From Rhodoferax mekongensis (lineage in GTDB: Bacteria > Pseudomonadota > Gammaproteobacteria > Burkholderiales > Burkholderiaceae_C), in contig NZ_CP132507.1 in assembly GCF_032191775.1 (NCBI RefSeq), positions 2,691,001-2,755,000 of the forward strand: 64,000 nt of DNA, given 5' to 3'. The translations under genes and the position numbers were made by a program. This document shows, in pieces, positions 34,180-42,823 of the stretch. Position 1 is the first letter of the stretch. Each line of letters opens with the position of its first letter. Below the pieces are notes generated by a model. The model was not told the origin of the DNA, ran no database searches, and was given only the letters and a program-made list of their open reading frames with translations.

Positions 34180-35511
34180 TTAGTGGAATTGCTCTTCTTC
34201 GGTAGAACCGGTCAGTGCCTTCACAGAGGAGGAACCGCCCTGGATCACGGTCGTCACATCGTCGAAGTAACCCGCGCCGACTTCCTGCTGGTGCGACACG
34301 AAGGTGTAACCCTTTTCGCGGGCTGCGAATTCGGGCTCCTGCACCATGTTGGTGTAGTGCTTCATGCCTTCACCTTGGGCGTATGCATGAGCGAACTGGA
34401 AGGTGTTGAACCAGTTGATGTGGATACCTGCCAAGGTGATGAACTGGTATTTGTAACCCAGCGCAGACAGGTCTTCCTGGAAGGATGCGATCTGGCTGTC
34501 ATTGAGGTTCTTCTTCCAGTTGAAGGAGGGTGAGCAGTTGTAGGACAGCAACTTGCCGGGGCAAGCAGCGTGCACCGCTTGGGCGAACTCACGGGCAAAG
34601 CCGATATCCGGCACGCCTGTTTCGCACCACACCAAGTCCGCATAAGGTGCGTATGCCACACCGCGGCTGATGGCTTGTTCCAGACCGTTCTTGACACGGT
34701 AGAAGCCTTCTTGTGTGCGCTCGCCAGTCAAGAAAGGCTTGTCGTTGGCGTCGTGGTCGGAAGTGATCAGGTTGGCAGCTTCTGCATCGGTACGGGCCAG
34801 CACGATGGTGGGCACGCCCATGACGTCAGCAGCAAAGCGCGCAGAGATCAGCTTTTCAACAGCTTCCTGGGTAGGGACGAGAACCTTGCCACCCATGTGG
34901 CCGCATTTCTTCACTGCAGCCAACTGGTCTTCAAAGTGAACGCCTGCAGCGCCGCTTTGAATCATGTTCTTCATCAGTTCAAATGCGTTCAGCACGCCAC
35001 CGAAGCCGGCTTCGGCATCAGCCACGATGGGCAGGAAGTAGTCGATGAATTCTTTATCGCCCGGGTTGATACCGCGGGACCACTGGATTTCGTCAGCACG
35101 CTTGAACGTGTTGTTGATGCGGCGAACCATGGTGGGCACCGAGTCGTAGGCATACAACGACTGGTCGGGGTACATGGTCTCAGAGGTGTTGCCGTCTGCA
35201 GCTACTTGCCATCCGGACAGGTACACCGCCTCCAAGCCAGCCTTGGCTTGCTGCATCGCTTGGCCCGCAGAGATCGCACCGAAAGCGTTGACGTAACCCT
35301 TCTTGGCGCCGCCGTTCACTTTTTCCCACAGCTTCTCAGCACCGCGCTGTGCCAGGGTGTACTCAGGCTGCAGGCTACCGCGCAGACGCACGACGTCGGC
35401 GGCGCTGTAACCACGCTTGACCAGCTTCCAACGGGGGTTGGTCGCCCAGTCTTTTTCCAAGGCTGCGATTTGTTGTTCGCGGCTCAATTGCTCTTTGATG
35501 GATTGCGGCAT
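34180..35511 (-). CDS. aceA: Isocitrate lyase
   Basis: Isocitrate lyase of about 443 residues, first enzyme of the glyoxylate bypass. The catalytic signature KKCGHMGGKV is present, with WEKVNGGAKKGYVNAFGA, FGGVLNAFELMKNMIQSG and NCSPSFNW. ATG 35511 (MPQSIKEQL) has AGGAG eight bases upstream. It is monocistronic, with a terminator behind and paired palindromes in its upstream region. No aceB is adjacent. Confidence 0.96.
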   Translation of the reverse strand: MPQSIKEQLSREQQIAALEKDWATNPRWKLVKRGYSAADVVRLRGSLQPEYTLAQRGAEKLWEKVNGGAKKGYVNAFGAISAGQAMQQAKAGLEAVYLSGWQVAADGNTSETMYPDQSLYAYDSVPTMVRRINNTFKRADEIQWSRGINPGDKEFIDYFLPIVADAEAGFGGVLNAFELMKNMIQSGAAGVHFEDQLAAVKKCGHMGGKVLVPTQEAVEKLISARFAADVMGVPTIVLARTDAEAANLITSDHDANDKPFLTGERTQEGFYRVKNGLEQAISRGVAYAPYADLVWCETGVPDIGFAREFAQAVHAACPGKLLSYNCSPSFNWKKNLNDSQIASFQEDLSALGYKYQFITLAGIHINWFNTFQFAHAYAQGEGMKHYTNMVQEPEFAAREKGYTFVSHQQEVGAGYFDDVTTVIQGGSSSVKALTGSTEEEQFH

Positions 35512-35574
35512 GAGAACACTCCTAGGTTGGTTGATTGATTCGGCCAATTTCGATTGCCGATGACTGTATTCTAA

Positions 35575-35622
35575 GTCTTATATAAGACACATGTTCAATC
35601 TTATGTCTTATATAAGACATAA
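35575..35622. promoter_or_regulatory. Twin palindromic operators upstream of aceA
   Basis: Two identical 14-bp palindromes GTCTTATATAAGAC at 35575-35588 and 35605-35618; the second is the core of a perfect 22-bp palindrome at 35601-35622. Centres are exactly 30 bp apart, close to three helical turns, so two dimers would bind the same face. The shape suits a GntR- or TetR-type repressor or activator; the protein is not identified. They lie 64-111 bases before the aceA start in the 247-base gap to the GlnT-like gene. Confidence 0.75.
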
Positions 35623-35758
35623 ATTTTCATCAATCAAATCAAGCACTTAGAGAGTTCATTTCTCAATGCAAAATCAATTAACTCCATACGATATAGCAGC
35701 CGCGTAATCCAGATCCGCTTAATTCACAATACGAAATGAAAAAGCGCCTAGTAAAAAA

Positions 35759-37087
35759 TCAATAGAACGCGGCGTAACGCTCCATCTCCCAGGCACTGAC
35801 CTGCTGGTGAAAAGCGTCCCACTCAGCACGCTTGATAGCCAGAAACTGGTCCACAAAAGCTTGCCCCATGGACGCAGTCAAATCACCATCCGCTGCCAAA
35901 GCGTCCAATGCCTCCTGCAAGCTCCGGGGCAGTTGAGCAGGCAAGGCCTCACCAGCGGCCGCTACCGCATAGAGGTCTTGCTCACAAGGCTGAGGTGGCA
36001 CCATGCCACGGTCTACGCCATCGAGGCCCGCGAGCAAGGTGCCGGCCAAAGCGGCGTACACGTTACATGACGGGTCTGGCAAACGCCATTCCATGCGACC
36101 TGCCACCGTGCGCACCACACAAGTCCGGTTGTTATCTCCGTAGGCCTTCCACACAGGCGACCACGTAGTACCAGACGCACTGGCACTGCTGGCTAAACGC
36201 TTGTAGCTGTTCACTGTGGGAGCGCAAATGGCAGCCAATGCATCCGCGTGCGCCAGTAGGCCAGCTGCAAATGCGTGCCCTACTCGGCTCAAACCCAAGC
36301 TACCGGACACATCAGAAAACACCGGCACACCTTCGGCATCCGTGATGCTCAAATGGAAATGCAGCCCGCTGCCGGGAGCTTGCGCCAGTGGCTTTGGCAT
36401 GCAGCTAAACACCATGCCGTGACGTTCGGCCACGGCGTGTGCTGCCAGTTTGAACAGCATGAAGCGATCTGCCGCAGCCAATGCATGGTCGAAGCGATAG
36501 TTGATCTCGTACTGACCGGTGGCATCTTCATGGTCCATCTGCTGCAACTCAAAGCCCAGACTGGTGAGCGTCTGGCGCATGTCGTCCAGGTAAGCCGCAT
36601 TGCGATGGATGGATTTCAAATCGTACGAAGGCTTATCCAGTCCATCCTGCACGTCCGCCACTTGCCAACAGCCGTCGCGTTTGTTGAGCAGAAAGTATTC
36701 CGGCTCGATACCCACCCACAAGGTCCAGCCCCGCTCTTTCAATTTCTGAATCGCCTTTTGAAGCAACTGGCGCGAGCAAGTTTCAAGGGGCTCCCCACCG
36801 GCAAATCCGTCACAGACGGCATGCGCCACGCCCGGCATAAAGGGCAGCGCCCGTATGGTTTCCGGCACCACACGCCCGTAATACTCACTGCGGGCCCCGT
36901 AGCGCGGCAGTCCCGTGCCCCAGATGCTGGGACCGGCAAATCCAGCGCCTACCTCCACCCATTCGCGCAAGTTTTCAACGGGGACCAGTTTGCCCTTGGC
37001 CACACCGTGGATATCGCTGAACTGCGGCAACAGCGAATGAATGCCTTGCGCTTTGAGCGCGGCTATGAGGGCGGGATAGTTGTGCAT
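35759..37087 (-). CDS. Glutamine synthetase family ligase (GlnT-like)
   Basis: A 442-residue glutamine-synthetase-fold enzyme. Seen: FSDIHGVAKGKLVP start, IEPEYFLLNKRDG, EDATGQYEINY, GSGLHFHLSI (ATP/metal site), CAPTVNSYKRL and VAGRMEWRLPDPSCN. It is shorter than classical GlnA and resembles GlnT or gamma-glutamyl-amide ligases. Its place beside the Pot transporter suggests that an amine is gamma-glutamylated, but the substrate is not proven. It is last in a possible potF-to-ligase unit; a dispersed repeat separates it from potI. Confidence 0.8.
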   Translation of the reverse strand: MHNYPALIAALKAQGIHSLLPQFSDIHGVAKGKLVPVENLREWVEVGAGFAGPSIWGTGLPRYGARSEYYGRVVPETIRALPFMPGVAHAVCDGFAGGEPLETCSRQLLQKAIQKLKERGWTLWVGIEPEYFLLNKRDGCWQVADVQDGLDKPSYDLKSIHRNAAYLDDMRQTLTSLGFELQQMDHEDATGQYEINYRFDHALAAADRFMLFKLAAHAVAERHGMVFSCMPKPLAQAPGSGLHFHLSITDAEGVPVFSDVSGSLGLSRVGHAFAAGLLAHADALAAICAPTVNSYKRLASSASASGTTWSPVWKAYGDNNRTCVVRTVAGRMEWRLPDPSCNVYAALAGTLLAGLDGVDRGMVPPQPCEQDLYAVAAAGEALPAQLPRSLQEALDALAADGDLTASMGQAFVDQFLAIKRAEWDAFHQQVSAWEMERYAAFY

Positions 37088-37142
37088 AAAAATAGCCTAT
37101 GGCGCACGCCGCACCTGCGCGACGAGCTATGAAATCAATAGC
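37088..37142 (-). repeat. Dispersed repeat copy F, before the GlnT-like gene
   Basis: On the minus strand GCTATTGATTTCATAGCTCG then TCGCGCAGGTGCGGCGTGCG and CCATAGGCTATTTT. Clear copy, directly abutting the ATG region of the GlnT-like gene. Confidence 0.75.
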
Positions 37143-37163
37143 AGAGCGAGCATTGCCGGACGT

Positions 37164-38024
37164 TCAGGCAGGTTGGATCGCAGTCGTACCCGCGCGGGTG
37201 GCGGCGGCAATCTCGCGTTCCCTCTTGCGTGTCTGGCGGGCAACCCACACGCTATAGCTGATGATCACAATGGTCACCGTCAAAATGAGCAACGTGGCAG
37301 CGGCATAGATGGTCGGATTGATACCCCGGCGCGCGTAGCCAAATATGACTTGCGGCAAGGTGTTCACGCCAGGGCCGGACAGAAACTCCGAGATCACCAC
37401 ATCGTCAAACGACAGCGTGAAACTCAAGAGAAACGCAGCCAGAATGCCCTGCGCAATGTTCGGCAAGGTAATCAGGAAGAACACCTCATGCGGGCGGGCG
37501 CCCAGGTCCATCGCGGCCTCCTCGATTGAGCGGTTCATCTCCAGAAGACGGGATTGCACAACGACCATACCGTAAGCCATGCCCAACAAGGTGTGCCCCA
37601 AGATGATGGTGAACATACCGCGCTCGGGCCAACCGAACACGTTTTGAGCCCCCACCATCAGCAGCAAAAGGGAGAGACCAATCACCACCTCTGGCATCAC
37701 CAAGGGTGCATTCACCATGCCGGAAAACGCAGTACGCCCGAGGAAGCGCCGGTAGCGCACCAGCACAAAGGCCGCAAAGGTGCCCAGCACGGCAGACAGC
37801 ACGCCTGTAACCAAGGCCACCTGAACTGACAACCAAAAGCCCTCCACGATTTTGGTGTCTTTGGTCAGTGCCTCATACCAACGGAAAGAAAATCCGGTGA
37901 AGTTGGCATCCTGACGGGTGCTGTTGAACGAGAACACCACCATAAACAGGAGTGGCATGTAGAGGAACGCATAGACCACGGCCATCCAGACCTTGCCGAA
38001 GTGCTTTTCAAACCAGGCTTTCAT
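37164..38024 (-). CDS. potI: Polyamine ABC permease PotI/PotC type
   Basis: Permease of 286 residues with about six helices. The EAA loop is EEAAMDLGARPHEVFFLITLPNI, and the FSFTLSFDDVVISEFLSGPG segment is characteristic of PotC/PotI. It forms the second half of the membrane channel for putrescine or spermidine. Eight bases separate it from potH. Confidence 0.92.
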   Translation of the reverse strand: MKAWFEKHFGKVWMAVVYAFLYMPLLFMVVFSFNSTRQDANFTGFSFRWYEALTKDTKIVEGFWLSVQVALVTGVLSAVLGTFAAFVLVRYRRFLGRTAFSGMVNAPLVMPEVVIGLSLLLLMVGAQNVFGWPERGMFTIILGHTLLGMAYGMVVVQSRLLEMNRSIEEAAMDLGARPHEVFFLITLPNIAQGILAAFLLSFTLSFDDVVISEFLSGPGVNTLPQVIFGYARRGINPTIYAAATLLILTVTIVIISYSVWVARQTRKREREIAAATRAGTTAIQPA

Positions 38025-38032
38025 GATTCACC

Positions 38033-38950
38033 TCAATGCTTGGCTTCAGCGGCATCGCCGGTGTAGCGGTAATACAGGGCCAAGGGCACCACAATCAATC
38101 CGATCATCACCACAGCCAAGGCGCTTGCCCGGGGCCAGTTGTTGCTGGTGAACATCTCGTCCCAGACAACGCGGCCGATCATGATGTTTTCGGGACCACC
38201 CAACAGGGAAGGAATGACAAATTCACCGACCGATGGAATAAACACCAGCATGAAACCCGCGACGATGCCCGCTTTGGACAGTGGCACCGTAATCAGCCAG
38301 AAGGCCTTGAATGGCGAAGTACCCAGGTCATAGGCCGCCTCCAGCAAGCGGAAGTCCATCTTCACCAGGTTGGCGTACAAGGGGAGAATCATGAAGGGCA
38401 AATACACATAGGTCATACCTACCAGCATGGACACATTGGTGTAGAGCATTTGTACGGGCTCGGAGGTGAGGCCGACAGCCATCATGAACTGATTGATCAC
38501 ACCCTGGTCCGCCAGAATGCCTTTCCATGCATAGACGCGCAGCAGAAACGACGTCCAGAACGGCAACATCACCATCATCAGCAATGCCGGCCGCACGCTA
38601 GGTTTGGACCTGGCAATGAAATAGGCGAAGGGATAGCCGATCAGCAGACACAAAACGGCCGTGCACAAGGCGTACCAGATGGAGCGCAAATAGGCTTCGA
38701 TATAGAGCGTCTGGAACAGCGGGCCGCCTTCACTAGTTCGGAAGATGGACCAGTAGTTTTCATACTTCAACTGCAACAAACCAGTGCTGGTATCCCATAT
38801 CGGCTTGAACGGGTTGATATCGTTGCCCATGTCTACAAAACTGATGTAGAGCAGGATCAAAAAAGGCAGCAGGAAAAAAATCAACAGCCATCCATAGGGC
38901 ACGCCTATCACAAAACGGCGACCCGGCATCGATAGATTTGAAGAGGCCAT
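38033..38950 (-). CDS. potH: Polyamine ABC permease PotH/PotB type
   Basis: Permease of 305 residues: LLIFFLLPFLILLYISF helix, TLYIEAYLRSIWYALCTAV, the MLPFWTSFLLRVYAWKGIL segment and the EAA loop LEAAYDLGTSPFKAFWLITVPL. Together with PotI it forms the polyamine channel. Nine bases after potG. Confidence 0.92.
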   Translation of the reverse strand: MASSNLSMPGRRFVIGVPYGWLLIFFLLPFLILLYISFVDMGNDINPFKPIWDTSTGLLQLKYENYWSIFRTSEGGPLFQTLYIEAYLRSIWYALCTAVLCLLIGYPFAYFIARSKPSVRPALLMMVMLPFWTSFLLRVYAWKGILADQGVINQFMMAVGLTSEPVQMLYTNVSMLVGMTYVYLPFMILPLYANLVKMDFRLLEAAYDLGTSPFKAFWLITVPLSKAGIVAGFMLVFIPSVGEFVIPSLLGGPENIMIGRVVWDEMFTSNNWPRASALAVVMIGLIVVPLALYYRYTGDAAEAKH

Positions 38951-38958
38951 GGCAGTCC

Positions 38959-40059
38959 TTAATCGCGCAGCACGATGCCGGAGCGGTCACCCCACCAGAA
39001 AAACACATTGTCTTCCCAGGTGATGTCACTCACATCCTGTCGGGAGGTGTTGGCCTCGGTGATCTTCACCTTGGTGCCATCGGTCGCCACCACGATGTAG
39101 GTGTTGTAAGAGCCGAAATAAGCTATCTCTTTGACTTTGCCCGTAAAAACATTCACCGCCGCTGCAGGTCGGGTCTTGCTGATTTCGATCTTCTCGGGGC
39201 GCACTGCAATACCGACCGGCATATTGAGCGTGCCACTCACGCCATGCCCTACCTGAATTTCGCCGATACCGGTGACCGCTGCACAACGGTCCACCTCGTC
39301 CACGCTGAGGCGGCCTTCGAAGATGTTCACATTGCCGATAAAGTCGGCCACGAACCGGTTCGCCGGGTGCTCGTACACCTCTTCGGGGCTGCCAACCTGC
39401 AACACGCGGCCCTTGCTCATGACCGCAATTCGGCTCGCCATCGTCATGGCTTCTTCCTGGTCGTGGGTCACCATGACACAGGTCACGCCGACCTTTTCAA
39501 TGATGTTCACCAGCTCGAACTGGGTTTGTTCACGCAGCTTTTTGTCCAAAGCACCCAGAGGTTCATCCAACAGCAGCAACTTGGGGCGCTTGGCCAGACT
39601 GCGGGCTAGCGCAACACGCTGTTGTTGCCCGCCTGACAATTGGTGGGGCTTGCGTTTGGCATAGGCGCCGAGCTGCACGAGATCCAGCATCTCACCAACA
39701 CGCTGCTTGATTTCGTCTTTGAGCAGGCCTTCCCGCTTCAGTCCGAATGCCACGTTTTCCCAAATGTCCAGATGAGGGAATAGCGCATAGCTCTGGAACA
39801 TCATGTTGATGGGTCGGTCATACGGCGCCAGCTTGGCGACGTCCTGGCCACCTAACAAAATACGACCGGAGGTCGGCGACTCAAAGCCTGCCAACATGCG
39901 CAGCAAAGTGGATTTGCCACAACCAGAGCTGCCCAGCAAGGCAAAGATCTCGCCCTGCCCGATCGACAGTGAAACCTCGTCCACGGCGACGGCCTCGTCA
40001 AACCGCTTGACCAGCTTTTCGGTTACCAGATATCCCATTTTGTCGGGTTGCACTGCCAT
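38959..40059 (-). CDS. potG: Polyamine ABC transporter ATPase PotG/PotA type
   Basis: ATPase of 366 residues: Walker [12 protein letters not shown], signature LSGGQQQRVALAR, Walker B KLLLLDEPLGALD, switch His in VMVTHDQEEAM, and a C-terminal TOBE domain (AVRPEKIEISKTRP). Energises import of putrescine or spermidine. Confidence 0.94.
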   Translation of the reverse strand: MAVQPDKMGYLVTEKLVKRFDEAVAVDEVSLSIGQGEIFALLGSSGCGKSTLLRMLAGFESPTSGRILLGGQDVAKLAPYDRPINMMFQSYALFPHLDIWENVAFGLKREGLLKDEIKQRVGEMLDLVQLGAYAKRKPHQLSGGQQQRVALARSLAKRPKLLLLDEPLGALDKKLREQTQFELVNIIEKVGVTCVMVTHDQEEAMTMASRIAVMSKGRVLQVGSPEEVYEHPANRFVADFIGNVNIFEGRLSVDEVDRCAAVTGIGEIQVGHGVSGTLNMPVGIAVRPEKIEISKTRPAAAVNVFTGKVKEIAYFGSYNTYIVVATDGTKVKITEANTSRQDVSDITWEDNVFFWWGDRSGIVLRD

Positions 40060-40089
40060 GTGATGACCTTTGATGATGTCTCTAGAAGC

Positions 40090-40126
40090 AAAAAGGGCTG
40101 TTCATACCGGCGTACAAACAGCCCTT
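40090..40126 (-). terminator. Hairpin with T-tract between potF and potG
   Basis: AAGGGCTGTT, a 14-base loop and AACAGCCCTT (10 bp), then TTT on the minus strand. It lies inside the pot operon after the binding-protein gene. It probably causes partial termination so that more PotF than transporter is made. Confidence 0.75.
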
Positions 40127-40147
40127 GGGAGCACTCAAATCAGGAAA

Positions 40148-41308
40148 TTACTTGCCTTTTTTGAATGCGTTGTAGGCATTGGCCATGGACTCGCGCGCTT
40201 CGTTGGTGAAGCTGCTGGGAGGAATCATCTTGCCGAAGTAGTCAGCATCCACAAAGATGCTCTTGTTGCTGGCGATTTCAGGTTTGATCTTGTCCACAGC
40301 GGCCTTGTTGCCGGTGTTGTAGTTCATTTCATTGGTCATCAGCGCTGCGTTGTCTGGGCGCAGATAGAAGTCGATGAACGCGTGCGCGTTGTTGGGGTGC
40401 TTGGCATCCTTGGTCAGACCAATGGAGTCAATAAAGATCAGAGCACCAGTGCTGGGCAGCAAGGCCTCGATCACGTCTTTGGAGCCGTTTTCTTTGGCAC
40501 GGCCGGCTGCAATGTTGATATCACCTGCCCAACCGATAGCCGCGCAGGCTTTGCCGCCAGCGATGTCATCGATCATGGTAGAGCTGAACAAACGGACATC
40601 CTTGCGAACCTTGGCCAACATCGCTGCGGCTTCCTTGTAGTCGTCGCTGCTGTTGGAGTAAGCGTCCTTGCCGATGTAGTGCAGAGCCACGGGCAGAATT
40701 TCAGTCGGGGAATCCAGGTAAGCGATGCCGCAAGACTTCAGCTTGGCGGTGTACTTGGGGTTGAACACCAGGTCCCAAGCGTTTTCGGGCATGGGCATGC
40801 CACCCAAAGCCTTCTCAACCTTGGTCTTGTTGATGCCTACGGTGGTGAAGCTCCAGGCCCATGGGACCAGATGCTTGTTTTCGGGGTCCGCCTTGGTCAT
40901 GGTGGCCATCAATGCTGGATCCAGATTCGCTAGATTCTTGATCTTGGCTTTGTCCAGAGGCTGCAGCAGGCCGCCTTCGATTTGCGGCTTGGCAAACACC
41001 GTACCGGGAACCACCAGGTCGTAACCGGTGTTGCCGGCAACCAGCTTGGCGTGCAGAGCCTCGTTGGTTTCAAACGTGTCGTAATTGACCTTGATGCCGG
41101 TTTCTTTCTCGAAGGCGGCGATCATGCCTTCGGGAATGTAGTCAGGCCAGTTGTAGATGTTCAGTACCTTCTCTTCGATATTGGCAGGTGCTGCAGGCGC
41201 GCTGGCGACTGCTGCCGGCGCAGCTGCGGCTGCAGGCGCCTCTTCTTTTTTGCCGCAAGCGGCCAAGACAAGCGCTGAGAGCGCAAACGTGCAAAGGTAC
41301 TTATTCAT
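40148..41308 (-). CDS. potF: Polyamine-binding lipoprotein PotF type
   Basis: Binding protein of about 386 residues. The signal ends with a lipobox, LVLAACGKK, followed by an Ala/Pro-rich spacer and the mature start NIYNWPDYIPEGMIAAFEKE of PotF/PotD proteins. GYDLVVPGTVFAKP and the aromatic-acidic binding residues fit polyamines. In E. coli PotF is soluble in the periplasm; here it appears membrane-anchored. ATG 41308 is preferred to an upstream in-frame start three codons earlier. Confidence 0.9.
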   Translation of the reverse strand: MNKYLCTFALSALVLAACGKKEEAPAAAAAPAAVASAPAAPANIEEKVLNIYNWPDYIPEGMIAAFEKETGIKVNYDTFETNEALHAKLVAGNTGYDLVVPGTVFAKPQIEGGLLQPLDKAKIKNLANLDPALMATMTKADPENKHLVPWAWSFTTVGINKTKVEKALGGMPMPENAWDLVFNPKYTAKLKSCGIAYLDSPTEILPVALHYIGKDAYSNSSDDYKEAAAMLAKVRKDVRLFSSTMIDDIAGGKACAAIGWAGDINIAAGRAKENGSKDVIEALLPSTGALIFIDSIGLTKDAKHPNNAHAFIDFYLRPDNAALMTNEMNYNTGNKAAVDKIKPEIASNKSIFVDADYFGKMIPPSSFTNEARESMANAYNAFKKGK

Positions 41309-41400
41309 GGTGAGCAAATCTCCGTAGAAATGGATTCGGGGGACTACGAACTACAAGCCTGACTCAAGCAATATTCAGACCAAAAAAGATTATAGAAGTG

Positions 41401-42795
41401 CTATAGCAGGCCCCGGGCCTTCAACTCGGTCTGAGTGAGGTCCAATGCCAGATAAATCAGGCGCATCATTTCGTCGATGTCAGCACGCGTCATGATCAAC
41501 GGAGGGGCAATGATCATCCGATCGCCGACTGCACGCATGATCAGCCCGTTTTGGAAGCAATGGCCGCGACAAATCATGCCGACGCCGTCATCGCCGTGAA
41601 AACGTGTCTTGCGGGCTTTGTCTTTCACCAACACCAAGCCCCCCACGAAACCACAGGTCTCCGCCACGCCGACCAGCGGGTGGTCGTTCAGCTCGGCATA
41701 GCGCTGGGCAAAGTACGCACCGATTTCGCCATGCACCTTTTGAGGGAGCTGCTCGCGCTCCATGATCTCGAGATTGGCCAAGCCCACCGCACATGCGACC
41801 GGGTGCCCGCTGTAGGTGTAGCCGTGGTTGAACTCACCGCCCTGCTCTATCAGCACCTTCGCCACGCGGTTCCCCACCATGACGCCGCCCAAGGGCATGT
41901 AGCCGCTGGTGATTGCCTTGGCAAAGGTCACAAGGTCGGGCTTGTAGCCGAACTTCTCATAGCCAAACCAGTGGCCCAGACGACCAAAGGCACAAATAAC
42001 TTCATCGCTGATCAACAAGATGCCGTACTTGTCAACGATGCGCTGGATTTCAGGCCAGTAGGTGGAAGGAGGGATGATCACGCCCCCCGCGCCCTGCACT
42101 GGTTCAGCAATAAATGCCGCAACCTTGTCTGGCCCGACTGCCAGGATTTTTTCCTCCAGCCAACCTGCAGCGCGGACACCGAATTCCTCGGCCGTCTCGC
42201 CCGGCAAACCATTCTCGAAATAGTAAGGTTGCTCAATATGGGTGATGTTGGGGATCGGCAGGTCGCCCTGTGCATGCATGCCACTCATGCCCCCCAGCGA
42301 GGCACCTGCCATGGTGCTGCCATGGTAGGCGTTATTCCGGCTGATGATGACCTTGCGTTGCGGCTGCCCGAGCAAGTCCCAGTAGCGGCGCACCATGCGC
42401 ACGTTGGAATCGTTGCTTTCGCTACCGCTGGAAGAATAGAACACATGCTGGAAGCTGCGGTCACCCACGTCAGGTGCAAGCGATGCCAATTTGGCAGCAA
42501 GTTGAACCGCCGGCACATTGGTAGTCTGGAAAAAGCTGTTGTAGTAAGGCAGCGTCATCATTTGCTGATGGGCGGCATCTGCCAGCTCTTTGCGGCCGTA
42601 GCCGGCGTTGACACACCATAAGCCGCTCATGCAATCCAGGATGCGATGGCCTTCGGAGTCCCAAACGTACACACCTTCCGCCCGGGTAATCACCCGCGCA
42701 CCACGGCCGTTAAGGTCCTTGAAATCAGTAAACGGGTGAAGGAAATGGGCGCTGTCCAAAGACTGGATCAGGGCGGTATCGACGACTGTGTTCAT
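41401..42795 (-). CDS. spuC: Class III aminotransferase (putrescine/polyamine type)
   Basis: PLP aminotransferase of 464 residues: GLWCVNAGYGRKELADAA, SSSGSESNDSNVRMVR, AYHGSTMAGASLGG, AEPVQGAGGVIIPP, ISDEVICAFGRLG with the PLP-contacting Asp, and the Schiff-base Lys in FAKAITSGYMPLGG. These patterns match SpuC/YgjG-like putrescine-pyruvate or omega-amino transaminases. Between potF and the PuuA-like gene. ATG 42795 chosen; ribosome site weak. Confidence 0.9.
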   Translation of the reverse strand: MNTVVDTALIQSLDSAHFLHPFTDFKDLNGRGARVITRAEGVYVWDSEGHRILDCMSGLWCVNAGYGRKELADAAHQQMMTLPYYNSFFQTTNVPAVQLAAKLASLAPDVGDRSFQHVFYSSSGSESNDSNVRMVRRYWDLLGQPQRKVIISRNNAYHGSTMAGASLGGMSGMHAQGDLPIPNITHIEQPYYFENGLPGETAEEFGVRAAGWLEEKILAVGPDKVAAFIAEPVQGAGGVIIPPSTYWPEIQRIVDKYGILLISDEVICAFGRLGHWFGYEKFGYKPDLVTFAKAITSGYMPLGGVMVGNRVAKVLIEQGGEFNHGYTYSGHPVACAVGLANLEIMEREQLPQKVHGEIGAYFAQRYAELNDHPLVGVAETCGFVGGLVLVKDKARKTRFHGDDGVGMICRGHCFQNGLIMRAVGDRMIIAPPLIMTRADIDEMMRLIYLALDLTQTELKARGLL

Positions 42796-42823
42796 GGCAG
42801 GCTCGTGAATAAGCAAAACAAAT

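Noticed and set aside
35512-35758. Small gene in the 247-base gap upstream of aceA
   Set aside because: The region is AT-rich with stops in all frames and palindromic sites; it looks purely regulatory.
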